Positions 1 through 10,914 of a stretch of 64,000 nucleotides of DNA are shown here, piece by piece (within the stretch, counting starts at the first letter, position 1; every line of letters starts with the position of its first letter). The translations under genes and the position numbers were made by a program. The DNA comes from Beverwykella pulmonaria (lineage: Eukaryota; Ascomycota; Dothideomycetes; Pleosporales; Melanommataceae). Under the pieces are notes generated by a model. The model did no database searches. It saw nothing but the letters and a program-made list of their open reading frames with translations, and was not told the origin of the DNA. The DNA is taken from NCBI GenBank assembly GCA_001599595.1, contig BCHH01000003.1, forward strand, positions 1,672,263 to 1,736,262, written 5' to 3'.

Positions 1-261
1 TGGGATGCGAAGACGGGCCGGCCGCTGCAGACGCTCGAGGGCCATACGGGCTCGGATGCTTCGAGTGCTTTCCGCGATATATTTGTAAACGATCAGTGGG
101 TAACTTACCAAACAAAAGATATTCTTCTACTCCCTTCTCAGTATCGAGTAACAAGTTCAGCTGTTTATAAGAGCATTGTTGCTATAGGGAATGCGTCTGG
201 CTATGTGCTGGTCTTTCACATGAGGATTCTCAAACCTCCTCCCCACCCTCCACCGTTGTAG
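1..261 (+). CDS. C-terminal tail of a fungal NLR-like NACHT/NB-ARC WD40-repeat protein (5' truncated by window)
   Basis: Frame 1 is open from the window edge to TAG at 259-261. It starts with the end of a WD40 blade (WDAKTGRPLQTLEGH) and continues into a tail with the pattern WVTY...ILLLPSQYR...SGYVLVF. As I recall it, that tail terminates many ascomycete NACHT-WD40 (HET-E/HNWD-type) proteins, where a degenerate last blade follows the canonical repeats. Such proteins are intracellular STAND receptors in heterokaryon incompatibility or immunity-like responses, with the WD40 repeats as the sensing part. The NTPase and N-terminal effector domains lie outside the window, so the NLR assignment is inference from the tail. 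It could also be another WD40 protein. No intron is visible in this piece. Confidence 0.65.
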   Translation, partial: WDAKTGRPLQTLEGHTGSDASSAFRDIFVNDQWVTYQTKDILLLPSQYRVTSSAVYKSIVAIGNASGYVLVFHMRILKPPPHPPPL

Positions 262-1690
262 GAAGACTGTTAAATATGTGTAGGAATAGTCCAAGTGGCG
301 ATAGCTGATAAATACAACTTCTAATTAGAAATCAATTCAAGACGATATTAACGTTAGATCTATCTCTTCACGTATCATCATCAGGGAAGTAGGTGTTTTA
401 TCTTGTTTGTAACGCTTGATTTGGGGGCGTAAGCTCAGGGGCAGCTCCCGAAGTCGAGTCTCGTGTGAGAGCCCTCGTGGCCCAGTCACGTGCGAGCGAT
501 GAGATACCCTCCGAGGGTTGGAGAGTACGTAGTACGTAGTACTCTGAGAGGGAGCTGGCCACCCGGCCTCGGACTATATACAGAAAGCAAAGAATCAAAT
601 AAATACAAAAAACAACGCAAGTAGCTTGAGTTCGTGTCGAACTTGTTGGGACGGTGGGTGGGGAAACAAATCGAGCCATATTAGCCTATTGAGCGTACAA
701 TGAGGCTGTTGATGATAGCTGAGGAGAGATGGGCGAGGTGGAGGAGGACGAGAAGGTTCTGCTCTGAGGCACCAAGGCCCGTGTCGGGACTTGGCATCAA
801 CCACGTGATATATAGAAACAACCATTAATAATCACGCTCTATTTCAACGCCTCACACGTGACTCGGCATTGGCGAATTTCTGCATGTGGAACAGTGGAAG
901 GTGGGGCCGTAAACCCTTTTTACCTATGAGTGCAGGCTGTTGAACGGGAACAATCCAGTTGCAGCCCACCTGGCCATGATATCCCTCTTGGTTAACGCTC
1001 TATCCCGTGCAGGCTTGTACAGAGAGGTGAAATGCTATGTCTACATGTAAGCAGTATACATATATGTCTATTCTAGAAATATATAATTAAGACGTCTTTT
1101 TGGTTATACTACACCTCCTCGATTCAATCATTCAACCTTGTCGCGATAGGATGTCTTCAAGGGTGCGAAGACTCTGACATCACAAGGCTAGCGTGCCATC
1201 CAACCCACTACGTCTCTCTTCCTGCAATGATTCCGATGTTTGTCGAACATAGATTACGACATCACAAACAAATTCAGGACGAACTAGGAGAACGGAGAGA
1301 GGAATCATATAGGTGAACCGGGCTACGCCTAGCCATGTCCATGAAAGTAAAATTCCACACGGGTTTCATCGAGTTGTAGAAACACCAATGTCCTCAGACA
1401 AAAGTTGTCGTCGCGGCATGAAAATGCCAAAGACATTGCCAGTGACATCAGACAAGAGTCGTCGTCAGGTCATTGAAATGGAAGAGAGATATCACAGGTG
1501 TAGGGAAGTGTGAGGGGTCCACCGTAGGGTCATGTCCGCCATCTAAATCGGCTGGTCCTGCCAGGAATGTTTGTATATGTGCTGATGTGATACGAGTGCC
1601 AGCCTTTAATCAACTAGATCACCTTCCGCATACGGGAAGATGAGCGCCTAAAGAGGGACCATATTAACGTGCGAGGAAGAGGACCACAGC
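262..1690. other. Intergenic, no convincing gene; possible retroelement relic at about 394-850
   Basis: No ORF here has a recognisable domain. The 394-850 part has LTR-like traits: a TATA-like ctatatacag at about 573 followed by A-rich DNA, an inverted repeat agttcg-tgt-cgaact just before tgttgggac, repeated tacgtagtacgtagtac at about 528, and CACGTG motifs near 485, 803 and 857. I could not define matching ends or a target-site duplication, so an element is not called. The rest shows nothing I recognise. Confidence 0.4.
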
Positions 1691-2396
1691 CTATGCGCGG
1701 CCGAGGGCAGCCCTCTTCTCGGCCTTCGATGGAGTAGGGCGCCACGGGCCCCAGACGTTCTTGGCGAACTCGCCCTCTGCGATGTTGTTGCCGGCATGCT
1801 CATAGACTGGGTGGGTCAGCACCGAGGGCAGAAAAGCGTTACATGTGGCTCACAGCAATAGAGACGTCCGGGCCACGGGTGGCTATCCGGGCAGTGCCCG
1901 AGAGCGCAGCCAATGCGAGTGGTGTTGCGCCAGACTACCTGAGTGAAGTGGCCCCAAGCGTGTACATAAGAGGGGTTGTCATACAGGTACTTTGACTCCC
2001 CCTCATGCCAGCCGTGAATGACTGTGCGAGCGAACTCGAGCCAATCATCGTAGGAGCCTGGAACTGCACTAATAGAACTAAGGTTGCTGCCACCACGATC
2101 CATTGCAAATTAACTGACATATACCTGGCATGGTGGTGGAGGGGGTTTACATGTTGAGGCTGCTCAGTGCAAACGCTAACGGACTCGAGGGCGGCTTGCG
2201 CCAGAGCCGGATCCCACGTGAGGTCCTGAGCGCAGTGGATGCGATGCCAAAACCAGTGGGCATCCATAATGCGGCCGATGAAGTTGGGGTCGTTGATCTT
2301 AGGAGCGTCGTCGCCGACCTGGTTACGAGGAGCCTTGCTGGGGGCAGCCGTCGCAGCGCCGGCGGTTGCAAGGATGAGGAACGTGGAAAGCTTCAT
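1691..2396 (-). CDS. Secreted CAP-superfamily (PR-1/SCP-like) protein
   Basis: Three exons (2396-2125, 2077-1854, 1806-1691) separated by two 47-bp gt-ag introns give 203 aa. The start ATG at 2396 opens a classic signal peptide (MKLSTFLILATAGAATAAP, probable cleavage before APSK). The mature protein has the CAP-domain signature GHFTQVVW near residue 130, a following IGCALGHC, and a C-terminal HAGNNIAEGEFAKNVWGP resembling the conserved CAP block 2. CAP proteins are extracellular; fungal members bind sterols or lipids or act at host interfaces. The 3' intron contains a CTGAC branch-like site. The first intron is the less certain: its branch site is weak and alternative junctions break the frame. 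The function of this member is unknown; the family call is firm. Confidence 0.82.
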
Positions 2397-3534
2397 GGTG
2401 GCGATGGACAACCATGGGCAGGAGATAGGAGAGAGCAAGAATGGGGGTTAAGAGCCGAGGATACAGTTGGTCTGAGATGTTGTGGGTGGTTTCAAAGGAG
2501 CGACAGATTGTTGTAAGAAGTGGAATGGTTGAGGGCAAGGAAAGAGAGGAGAAATTGAATCGAGGCCGGCGGTGGTGTGCTCGCAGTGCAACTACCTCCT
2601 TCACTCCTTGGGAAAGTTCCCCACAACAGTAGCGGGCGCTGGGGAAAATGCCCACGGCGGGCGTAGTACAGTCACCTCGACACGATGATTGGGCAGCCAA
2701 TTGCTCCTTCACTCGAAATGACGTCTTGTGATGGAGTCGTGGTGGTGGATGCTGGCTCGACCATGAGGCCTTCTTGTCCTTCCGTTTGCTTCTCCGCAAA
2801 ATGACCGTGGTAGCCGCCAAACTATCAGCCGAAGGTGAGTACAAACGCGAACGGGACCCTTTTATTTGGCGACAATCCAACATCCAACAAACGAATCTGC
2901 ACCGACCAAACCCCTCACTCTGTTTTCACAAGAGAGTGCTGGCGGGAATCGGAGTTTTGACGTCAGTATGAAAGTGATAATAGGAATACGAGCGTGAGAA
3001 AAAAAAAATTGGTGGCAAATATTGGAATTGTCACTCATACTACCACATGTTTGTAAAATATGTCTATGAAGGTAAGATCCATTGAGAAAAGAGTCGCAGG
3101 ATATCCAAGTTTTGCCAAAGTACGAAATGCGGCGGCGGCCAGCTCGTCTGATTATCCGCTGCTTGATATTTGTCACTTCTGAGGCTACTTCGCGTGCCAT
3201 GTAGCGACATCACCATACTCGCCATCCTTCAACATCCAAGCCTTAGCTAGCTGTAATATTGCTCATTCCCATGTCGAACGTTCCCATGCAAGTCACGATG
3301 GCCATTGTCTAGACTTTTTGCCGCCCAAATTTCTTCTCTTTGTCAGACCTATGGCAACGTAACCGTGTTCGTCAAGGAATAGTGCTTCATAGCCGCATGA
3401 CTCGGCTTCGTAGGCAGTCCTTCTCCGCTAAAAAAAAAATAGCCAAAGCAAGGTCACAGCTTTGCGGCCGACATTCGGTGGGAATATATGACAGCTCCGG
3501 TCGTTTTGTGATGAGCACACAGCACGAACCTTCG
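2397..3534. other. Intergenic between the CAP gene start and the SSN3 stop
   Basis: Only short overlapping ORFs on both strands with no domain signature. The part next to 2396 should contain the CAP-gene promoter. A run of nine A residues sits at about 3000 and another A-run at 3431. Nothing else was recognised. Confidence 0.5.
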
Positions 3535-5226
3535 TCATCCCTCTTTCAGCCTCTTCGCCGGTCGTCCTATCATGGAATCATCTGGTAGACCACTCCTCTT
3601 CGTCCCAGGCAAGCTGGAAGTCCGAATATCGTTGTCCTCTTGGCTGACTCGTCGAACAGGATACTTGATCTTGGAATCCTCAAAGCAGTTTTCTGAAGGC
3701 TTGCCATGGGCGCTGAAATACGGGTGCTGCAGCGCCATCTCAGCAGTCAGTCGCTTTTGCGGGTCGTATTCAAGGAGCTGCTGGAGAAGGGAGAATCCTT
3801 CCGGGCCGGGATTTTCAGGCGACGAGCCCGCTGGGTACTGGTTGTTCTTTAAGCACATTTGGTACCAGTTCTCCAGTCCTTGGGGGCGATGAAATCGTGC
3901 ATTCCCGGCGGCGAGAGAAGACAGCTGGCCGTACTCCGGCATGGCTGTCAATAGCGGCCAGCGATCTTTACTTGGCATGCCCATGATCTCAACAATCTTC
4001 TGCATCTGGTTCCTTTGAAACGGAACCGTTTTCTTGCTATCCATTTTGGCTTCCTCTCCTTTGAAGATGGGTCGCAACGAGAGCAGCTCCGCGAAGATGC
4101 ACCCCACGGCCCACAAGTCGACTGCCGGCGTATAGTGACGGCTGCCAAGGAGCAGCTCCGGCGCTCGATACCAGATGGTGACGACGACTTTATCTCCCGT
4201 GAACAACGAATGTAGCGGCTTGTAGAAGAGGCGAGCTAAACCAAGATCACCAATCTTTACCTTCCCTCGGCTGGTGACCATGATATTGGCGGGCTTCAGA
4301 TCTCGATGCATGACCCAATTCCTGTGGAGGTACACCAGGCCCAGGAGGAGCTGGTGCAGAATCGATTTGATCGTCCGCGCGGGTATGGCCTGGCGCTGCG
4401 GCTGATTGTGGTGGTGGATAATCTGAAGCAAGTCGTGTTCCGCATACTCAAATACGATGAAGATGCACTTTTCCTCTAGGATAATCTCCACCGTGTGCAC
4501 AACATTGGGATGTGCGAGCTCCGTGCAGAGGGCCATCTCCCGTATAGCGGACTGTGAGATGCCCGAATATTGGAGCTCACCCTCCTTGTCTGGCTTGAAT
4601 CTACATGCGGTCAGCAGGGCGTGGCTGGGGATGGGCCCCAACACTTTACTTTTTGATAGCAAACTCCCCCGTGCGGCCATTCTTGCCTTCGGCTTTGTAC
4701 ACACGTCCATAGGTACCGCTGCTAATGAAGCCCACGATCTTGTATCGCTCGTTGACGCGCTTCTTGGTGTTGTAGCCGGTAAACATGGCCTGGGAAGAAT
4801 CCGCCGGGTCTGCCGACAGCAGATTAGACACCAATGATTACGAGAGGGGAAAACATGCAAAGACAGAAGACAGAAGAGACCAAAGGCAAATGCAAAAAGT
4901 GAATGCAGCCGTGTCAGGTGCAGATGCAAAAAGAGAAGGTGGTGCGGTGGACGCTGTAACCTCGGGCGAGGCACGCGGATTAAAATGAAGCCGTGGAGAT
5001 GCCAGTCATGGTTGATTAGAACGCACAAGGACCAAAAAGCAGCTGCGAAGCGGCAGAAACAAAAAATGCGATAAGAGGGCGGGCTGGGGGCAGGAGCAGA
5101 CAACAGAGACAGCAGGGGCAGCAGGGGACAAGCGGGAGATGGAGTACCGTTGAAGGCTGCCACGACACGGGCGGAGGCTGATGGTGGGTCATCCGAAGAC
5201 GGAGGATTTGACGAGGGATGATTCAT
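3535..5226 (-). CDS. SSN3: Mediator CDK8-module kinase (Ssn3/Srb10)
   Basis: Cyclin-dependent kinase of the Mediator kinase module, pairing with cyclin C to phosphorylate transcription factors and the RNA polymerase II CTD. Exons 4600-3535 and 4809-4650 (49-bp intron 4601-4649) encode the kinase: glycine loop GFISSGTYGRVYKA, catalytic Lys in EFAIKKFKPDKEG, helix C SQSAIREMALC in place of PSTAIRE, HRDLKPANIM, IGDLGLARLF (DLG as in fungal Srb10, not DFG), TIWYRAPELL and the CDK8-type insert GEEAKMDSKKTVPF. The C-terminus PGTKRSGLPDD is typical of fungal Ssn3. ATG at 4786 gives 400 aa. A phase-compatible upstream exon (5226-5148) across a 338-bp intron gives 434 aa and restores a DP...GY N-terminus like relatives; I used this model, but the start is uncertain. 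Confidence 0.88.
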   Translation of the reverse strand: MNHPSSNPPSSDDPPSASARVVAAFNGTPSPACPLLPLLSLLSAPAPSPPSYRIFCFCRFAAAFWSLCVLINHDWHLHGFILIRVPRPRLQRPPHHLLFLHLHLTRLHSLFAFAFGLFCLLSLHVFPSRNHWCLICCRQTRRILPRPCLPATTPRSASTSDTRSWASLAAVPMDVCTKPKARMAARGSLLSKSKVLGPIPSHALLTACRFKPDKEGELQYSGISQSAIREMALCTELAHPNVVHTVEIILEEKCIFIVFEYAEHDLLQIIHHHNQPQRQAIPARTIKSILHQLLLGLVYLHRNWVMHRDLKPANIMVTSRGKVKIGDLGLARLFYKPLHSLFTGDKVVVTIWYRAPELLLGSRHYTPAVDLWAVGCIFAELLSLRPIFKGEEAKMDSKKTVPFQRNQMQKIVEIMGMPSKDRWPLLTAMPEYGQLSSLAAGNARFHRPQGLENWYQMCLKNNQYPAGSSPENPGPEGFSLLQQLLEYDPQKRLTAEMALQHPYFSAHGKPSENCFEDSKIKYPVRRVSQEDNDIRTSSLPGTKRSGLPDDSMIGRPAKRLKEG

Positions 5227-5818
5227 TCTGTCGCCCCGTCTGCTCGTTTATGATCCGGTCGGCAGATGGCGCAATGAGGCCGGCGCGGACGTGTGGACGT
5301 GCTCTGCGCCGCCGGGGAAGACGGCAGTGCGGCGGAGGTGGAGCTGTGATGGAGCCGTGTGCAGTGTGTTGTGTGGATGCTGTAGATGCAAGGTCTGAGT
5401 CTGGAACACGAGTGCTAGAGAGGTTAGGGCAAGACATGCAGATGGAAGTCTGGAATAATATGGATGTAGGATGTGAGCGAGGCGATGCGTTGGTGTGTGT
5501 TGCCATGTTGAAGCTGTTTTGACACTGCCTGCTCTCTTCTGTTTCTGGTTCTCTCGCAGAGCCTCAAAGGTCCCCATCACCACCAACCAACCAACCACGA
5601 TCCCCCCACACGGCCACCTCCGACACAGCACACATCCCCATCGCACAGTTACAGGAGCTCCCCGCCATTTCGCCGCTGAATGACGACGACGTGAAAAAGC
5701 ATTCTGTGCCTGTGACAGGCTTTTGGAGTCGCAAAGGAGGTATATACTACCCCCGCTGGCTGCTGATTGCCGTCGTGGCACATGCACAAACGTGCAGGCA
5801 ACGCTGTTGAACAGGATC
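5227..5818. promoter_or_regulatory. Divergent intergenic promoter region between SSN3 and the MFS gene
   Basis: The region lies between two divergently transcribed genes and should hold both promoters. ORFs on either strand here are GC-rich read-throughs without domains. A TATA-like tatatac at about 5742 lies some 75 bp upstream of the MFS start. No other site was recognised. Confidence 0.4.
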
Positions 5819-7537
5819 ATGGCTGACTCGCGAATGCAGTACAGCACTCTTGCGGAGACCTCCTCAGACGTCAAGCGCCCCGTTTTTCGCACCCCGCACA
5901 CCATGGATCCGCGGACGTGGTTTCGCGACCTCACGGCTTACTTTCTCTATGTCCTCTTTATTGCCACTCTCGGTCCGTTGCTGTTTGGGTTTCATTTGGT
6001 AGACACGGTCTCTCTAGCATTTGATTCGAGCCAGCTAACACAACCAGGCTGAACTGAACGCCCCCGAGGATGTCATCACCTGCAAGAAGAAGAGATCCGT
6101 CCTGGCCGCCGCCAGCCTCCCCCAGTGCATGGAGATGAGCCCAGCCCAGTGGGGTGCCGTAGGATCTATGTACACACTCGGAGGGCTTATTGGAGCACTG
6201 TCGGCAGGACCTCTAGCTAGCCGCTATGGGCGGCGACGGACCATGCAGTACACCACCATATTCTTCGCTCTGGGGCCTGTCTTTGAGGCGCTGTCGCCCA
6301 ACATGGGAGTCATGGCCTTTGGGAGACTGATATCAGGTGTCGGTGCTGGAGCTTCGGTCGTCGTCGTCCCCATCTTTATCTCGGAGATTACTCCTCCCGC
6401 GGAGAGGGGCTTCTTTGGATCCTTTACGCAGATCATGTGCAATGTTGGCATCCTCATAGCGCAGCTGTTGGGCTACTTCCTGAGCCATGGACAGTACTGG
6501 AGGACCATATTGGCGGCAGGCGGTATCATCGGCATTTGCCAGAGTCTCGGTCTGCTTCTGTCCGTGGAAAGCCCGAAGTATCTCGCGGAGCAGGGCCACC
6601 TAGTTCAGTCGAAGAGAATTCTGCGAAAGATCCGAGGCAAGAAATTCGATATCGACGAAGAGATTAGTAGCTGGCAGCTGGACAGCGCAACCGAGATCAC
6701 AGGTACTATTCCCCCTCCCCTTCACTACCGTATCATGGTGCTGAGTCAATTTTTAGATGAAGAACCGCTGCTTCACGGTGAAGAGGGCACAACGCATGAT
6801 GGCGACGCCTCCATTCCCAAGCGCAAGTCCAATGAAGATGCTCTTAGTATCATCCAAGTGCTTCGCCATCCCGAATACAGCCAAGCCGCGATCGCCGTGA
6901 TCATGGTCATGCTGGCTCAGCAGTTCAGCGGTAGGTGCCCACCATCTACTCTCCGGCTCCTATCACACATCTGACTTCTCTCATAGGAATCAACAGTATT
7001 GTCATGTACGGTGTGTCGCTTCTGGCAGAGGTGCTCAAGTCCAATTCCGCGCTGCTCAATCTTGCTGTCTCCGCAATCAACATCATTGTCACGGCAAGCT
7101 GCGCACCGCTAGTAGATAAGTTGGGGCGCAAAACTTGTCTTCTCAATTCCCTCGCCGGCATGGGTGTCAGCTCGCTCCTCCTGGCCGTCGGCATTATGAA
7201 CAAGGTCCCCATTCTCTCCGCCGTCGCAGTGTTACTCTTCGTTTCGAGTTTTGCTCTCGGACTCGGCCCCGTCCCATTCATCCTTTCGAGCGAACTTGTC
7301 GGCCCTGATGCTGTCGGCGCAACCCAGAGCATTGCTCTTGGAGCCAACTGGATTGCGACGTTTATTGTAGCCCAGTTCTTCCCGGTTCTGAGCAAAGCGC
7401 TTGATGGTGGAAGAGTCTACTTCATCTTTGCTGCTTTATCCGCCTTCTTCTTCAGCTACATCTTCTTGTTTGTCCCTGAGACTCACGGAAAGAAGACGAT
7501 TGACGAAGTCTGGGGCAGAGAACGCCGTGTTGATTAA
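5819..7537 (+). CDS. Major facilitator superfamily sugar-transporter-family permease (Vps73/YBR241C-like)
   Basis: Four exons (5819-5998, 6048-6702, 6757-6930, 6987-7537) give 519 aa with about 12 hydrophobic segments. Sugar-porter hallmarks are visible: an RYGRRR loop between TM2 and TM3, a VESPKYLAEQG motif after TM6, QQFSGINSI in TM7, DKLGRK between TM8 and TM9, and PETHGKKTIDEV at the C-terminus. The CKKK...PQCMEMS luminal loop after TM1 and the overall layout resemble the yeast Vps73/YBR241C subgroup, which is vacuolar or endosomal rather than a plasma-membrane hexose carrier; this subgroup call is from memory. Introns are 49, 54 and 56 bp and each splice restores a conserved segment. 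The substrate is unknown. An in-frame ATG at 5723 exists, but 5819 sits right before the conserved N-terminal region. Confidence 0.88.
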
Positions 7538-7919
7538 ATTGCGTGTCATCGCTGGGAGTCCTGGTCGGGTTGGAAAACAAAGGATTTGGAATTTGTCTTG
7601 AAATTTGTAGGATATAACTGCGGGCCGAACGTGCATGCGCTTCCCATGTCATCAATTTTACGAGTTTAATCTTCGTGCATCTGCAGTGCTTTGAATTGCT
7701 TACGGCAGACGCTGCTTATTGATTGCCGAGCTCGGCCGGATAGAAATCGGATTACTTCCGCACGCTTCGGAAGCTGAGTCGTATGGTAAGCCTCGGTGTC
7801 CCTTCGCCGCAACCCCAAGCACTGCAGTAATTACGCAATGCGAAGTCGGCCCTCACAACTCCACAACTACACCTCCACTCTACTCCTGCCCCAATTCTAG
7901 ACGAACAACATCCTTAGCC
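7538..7919. promoter_or_regulatory. Intergenic, RIB1 upstream region
   Basis: No gene seen. The RIB1 frame stays open upstream to 7719, but the sequence there does not resemble the family. It is better read as the 5' leader, with a CT/CA-rich stretch (ccacaactacacctccactc) just before the start. Confidence 0.4.
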
Positions 7920-9179
7920 ATGGTCGACCTCCCATCGCATGCCTCGCCGAACCTCCCGCCGCTTTATTCCCCCCAAGCCTCGAGTCCTCGACGGCTCGAC
8001 CTAAGCACCTCCGCACACGAACACCAGCCCGAACGACAAACGCCGCACAACGAGGTCGCGACAAGAACGCTCCACCATGACGCCCTCCCCTCCCTGATCT
8101 CTCCCGCCTTCACGCCCCCCGCAACACCCGGTTTCTCGACCCCCTCGCGCCCGCGCCCACCCCGCTCCATACCCGTCGACTCCACGTCCTCCGATTCGCC
8201 TGCCCCGAACCTCCTACCCACCCTCCCCATCGTAGAATGCGAAGTCCGCGCACGAATCCCCACGACGACGGGGCATGAGATGTGGCTGCATGTATACAGG
8301 AACAATGTCGATACGAAAGAGCATCTGGCTATTGTCTTCGGGCACAACATTCGCTCGCGGAGCCTCGACGCGGAAAGGCCTGGAGAAACCGAACTCGACC
8401 GCATGACGCGGGGCGCATACGTCGGGCGCTTGTATCCAGGGCGGACCAGTTCGCGCGTGGAGCAACTCAAGCGGGCCGAGGGCGCCATGCCCAATGCCAA
8501 GACCGCGGGGAAAGCAGACTCGGGGTATTTTGAGAAAAGCAACGGCCTGTCTTCGCCGTCGACGGCGAGCTCGGAGTCTGGCGATTTCATGTCGGAGAAC
8601 TTGGAGTTGCCGCTTGTGCGGATCCATTCAGAGTGCTACACGGGCGAGACGGTGTGGTCGGCACGCTGCGACTGCGGCGAGCAGCTCGACGAGGCTGCGC
8701 GACTGATGGCGGACCCCTATCTCTCGCCCACCGGCGGCGCCGTCATATACCTACGCCAGGAGGGTCGCGGGATCGGCCTCGGCGAGAAGCTCAAGGCGTA
8801 TAATCTCCAAGATCTGGGAAATGATACCTATGAAGCGAATATCATGCTGCGACACCCCGCTGATGCGAGGAGCTATGGGCTGGCGACCGCCATGTTGATG
8901 GATTTGGGGCTTGGAGGCGAGGAGGGGATTAGGCTGTTGACAAATAACCCGGATAAGGTGCGCGCGGTCGAGGGTCCCGGGAGGGAGGTCGTGGTTAGGG
9001 AGAGAGTAGCGATGGTGCCGTTGGCGTGGAAGACCGGGGGTAAAGAGGGTATCCAAAGTGAGGAGGTGGAGAAGTATTTGTCGACGAAGGTAAGGAAGAC
9101 CCTATAGTAAGATGACGCCGAACGGATGCTGACTGAACTGCAGATTGAAAAGTTTAAACATATGCTGAGCCAGAAATAG
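7920..9179 (+). CDS. RIB1: GTP cyclohydrolase II, first step of riboflavin synthesis
   Basis: Converts GTP to 2,5-diamino-6-ribosylamino-pyrimidinone phosphate, formate and pyrophosphate. Two exons (7920-9089, 9144-9179) give 401 aa. Zinc ligands are present in [18 protein letters not shown] (Cys at about 239, 250, 252). The catalytic loop is [20 protein letters not shown] and the terminal motif is LLTNNPDKV. The first 100 residues are Pro/Ser-rich and low-complexity, as in other filamentous fungi. A Ser-rich linker at about 195-228 separates the N-terminal part from the Zn domain; bacterial enzymes (about 196 aa) lack both. The 54-bp intron removes an early TAG and adds the tail [11 protein letters not shown]. 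No DHBP synthase domain is fused. Soluble, cytosolic expected. Confidence 0.93.
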
Positions 9180-10594
9180 CCGCATTTTCGAGTTTTTGAC
9201 ATTCGAAGATTTGAAAAAAGAGAAAATCCTGGGTCCACAAAACACCACATAGAAAGGCATTGGCGCGATGATTTTTGGGTATTGTGAGTGTTTTGAACCA
9301 GTAACGTCTTTTGCTAGATACCACCTTCATGTACAGAGATAGAATTCACAGACATGCCCATACCAAGTTGTCGTCTACTTCGTCTGTTGCAAGTATAAGA
9401 CGAAACAAAAGGCTCTGCTATGTCGCAATGTGTGGTCAGTACATTGAAGCAAACTTAAATCAGATCACTACTCAGCGATGTAGAGCTTTTCTACATCAAA
9501 CATGTTGTAGTCAGAAGGCATGCATAAAATAATTCGAAGGCTATATCACATTGATCGGGTGCTGGCTTCGACCTCGACTTCGATTTCAACAGCCTTGTCA
9601 TGAATTCGTACTAAGCGCCCGCCTTTAGAAGTTCTTCAAGCATCTTGTCTCCTCCTGACTACTTACTAAGCGAACAGCCAGCATCTACCTACATATTCAA
9701 CATATCAACACTCGCCAACTGGACAAATCTTGTACCTTGGACTTGAGATGACTAAATCCTGTCATCTCAGAAGCAGACTCATGTGCGAGTCCGCACATAA
9801 GCAAAGATGCGAAGTGCTTCCTGTGCTGCGCTACGTGCGAAAGACTTATTACATCAGACTATTGAACGCTGAGGGCATGGAAATATTCGTATAAGCATGC
9901 CTCATATTTTGCATGTTTTCTTCGGGGAAGATCTGTGGTATTGAGATTGGGGTTGCGCTGGCGTGGTTCCGTGACGACGCCGATGGAGGGGAAGTGAACG
10001 ATTTCTTCCACCTTCTCGGGTTCCTCCGCCCCAAAGCTATAACGTAGCATAGGGGCACTTGTATCTGTACGAGTAACTCCTTCTACTTGTGAATCCTCGC
10101 GTAACGATAATAGTTGAATGAGTGTAAAGAAATAGTAAGGCAACGCCCTATTACCCGCCTAAAGACTCCGAACTAATAGCCAGTCAGGACCCAACGAAGG
10201 AACAGTGAAGTATAGTCATAAGACCCGGTCTGAAGTAGTTTCGAAGCTCAACGTCTTCTTCTGCAAATGCAATAAAACAAACCCTCTCCCACCAAAAACT
10301 AAACTACAACTAATGCCCAAGTAGTTTACTTCAGCACTACGATATCCACTGGCTCAGATCTAGATCGAGTCTTCGCTGCAGCGGTATGATACGAGTTCGT
10401 CATCCAAAAAAAATTGTTTCAATGGCTTTTGGAGCTCCAGAACGATGCCTCACTCTGACACCCTATCCCCTCCTCACCACACCACGATACCCCACCATCG
10501 GACTTGGAGCAAGCATTGGCTATAAATGACTGAGGCGAAAAGGGGTGTTATCGTGGTGGCGATTGGTATTTATATTGTAAGATTCCTTGTATAT
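9180..10594. other. Intergenic, no recognised gene
   Basis: Contains only short ORFs. The longest (complement 9859-10143, 94 codons, including RYSFGAEEPEKVEEIVHFPS) looks protein-like in composition but has no domain I can name; it may be a relic exon. The region is AT-richer than the neighbouring genes and abuts the retroelement, consistent with an accessory or decaying segment. Confidence 0.4.
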
Positions 10595-10599
10595 GATTT
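10595..10599. repeat. Target-site duplication GATTT, left copy
   Basis: GATTT directly before the LTR start TATCGG; the same pentamer follows the other LTR. Five base pairs is the usual Copia duplication length. Confidence 0.85.
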
Positions 10600-10784
10600 T
10601 ATCGGAGTGCGCGGTCACGTAATATGGACGAGATAAATCAGGGACTGAGTTGATTTAGAAGCTATGGAAATCGACGAGTATATATATCCAGCCATGACTA
10701 ATCGGGACATGTGACTAAGCGCACAGTGCACGTGATATCCAACATCATGTGGTGCACGTGATATACACGTGATATACCGTGATA
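10600..10784 (-). repeat. 3' LTR of the Copia relic
   Basis: 185 bp, 181 identical to the copy at 11898-12082. In the element's orientation it begins TATCACGG and ends CTCCGATA, so the ends form a TATC/GATA inverted repeat instead of the usual TG/CA. Contains repeated CACGTGATAT units (three CACGTG palindromes) and a TATATATA stretch that could act as a TATA box. Confidence 0.9.
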
Positions 10785-10797
10785 CACCCCCCCAAGG
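10785..10797 (-). other. Polypurine tract next to the 3' LTR
   Basis: On the minus strand CCTTGGGGGGGTG directly precedes the 3' LTR, the position of the plus-strand primer in LTR elements. It contains seven consecutive G residues. Confidence 0.7.
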
Positions 10798-10914
10798 TTT
10801 GAGCTATTAATAAGCGAAAAGCTGATGAGCATGGAGGCCGAGGAGGCGTCTTGTAAGTAAGCGCGTGAGATAGAGATGTTGTGATCTCGTAGAGTACTTG
10901 AGCGTGATTAAATA

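Noticed and set aside
5248..5934. 228-codon minus-strand ORF between SSN3 and the MFS gene
   Set aside because: Overlaps the MFS first exon antisense and has no domain.
9859..10143. 94-codon minus-strand ORF with protein-like composition
   Set aside because: No recognisable family, no flanking exons, next to a transposon; kept only as a note in the intergenic entry.
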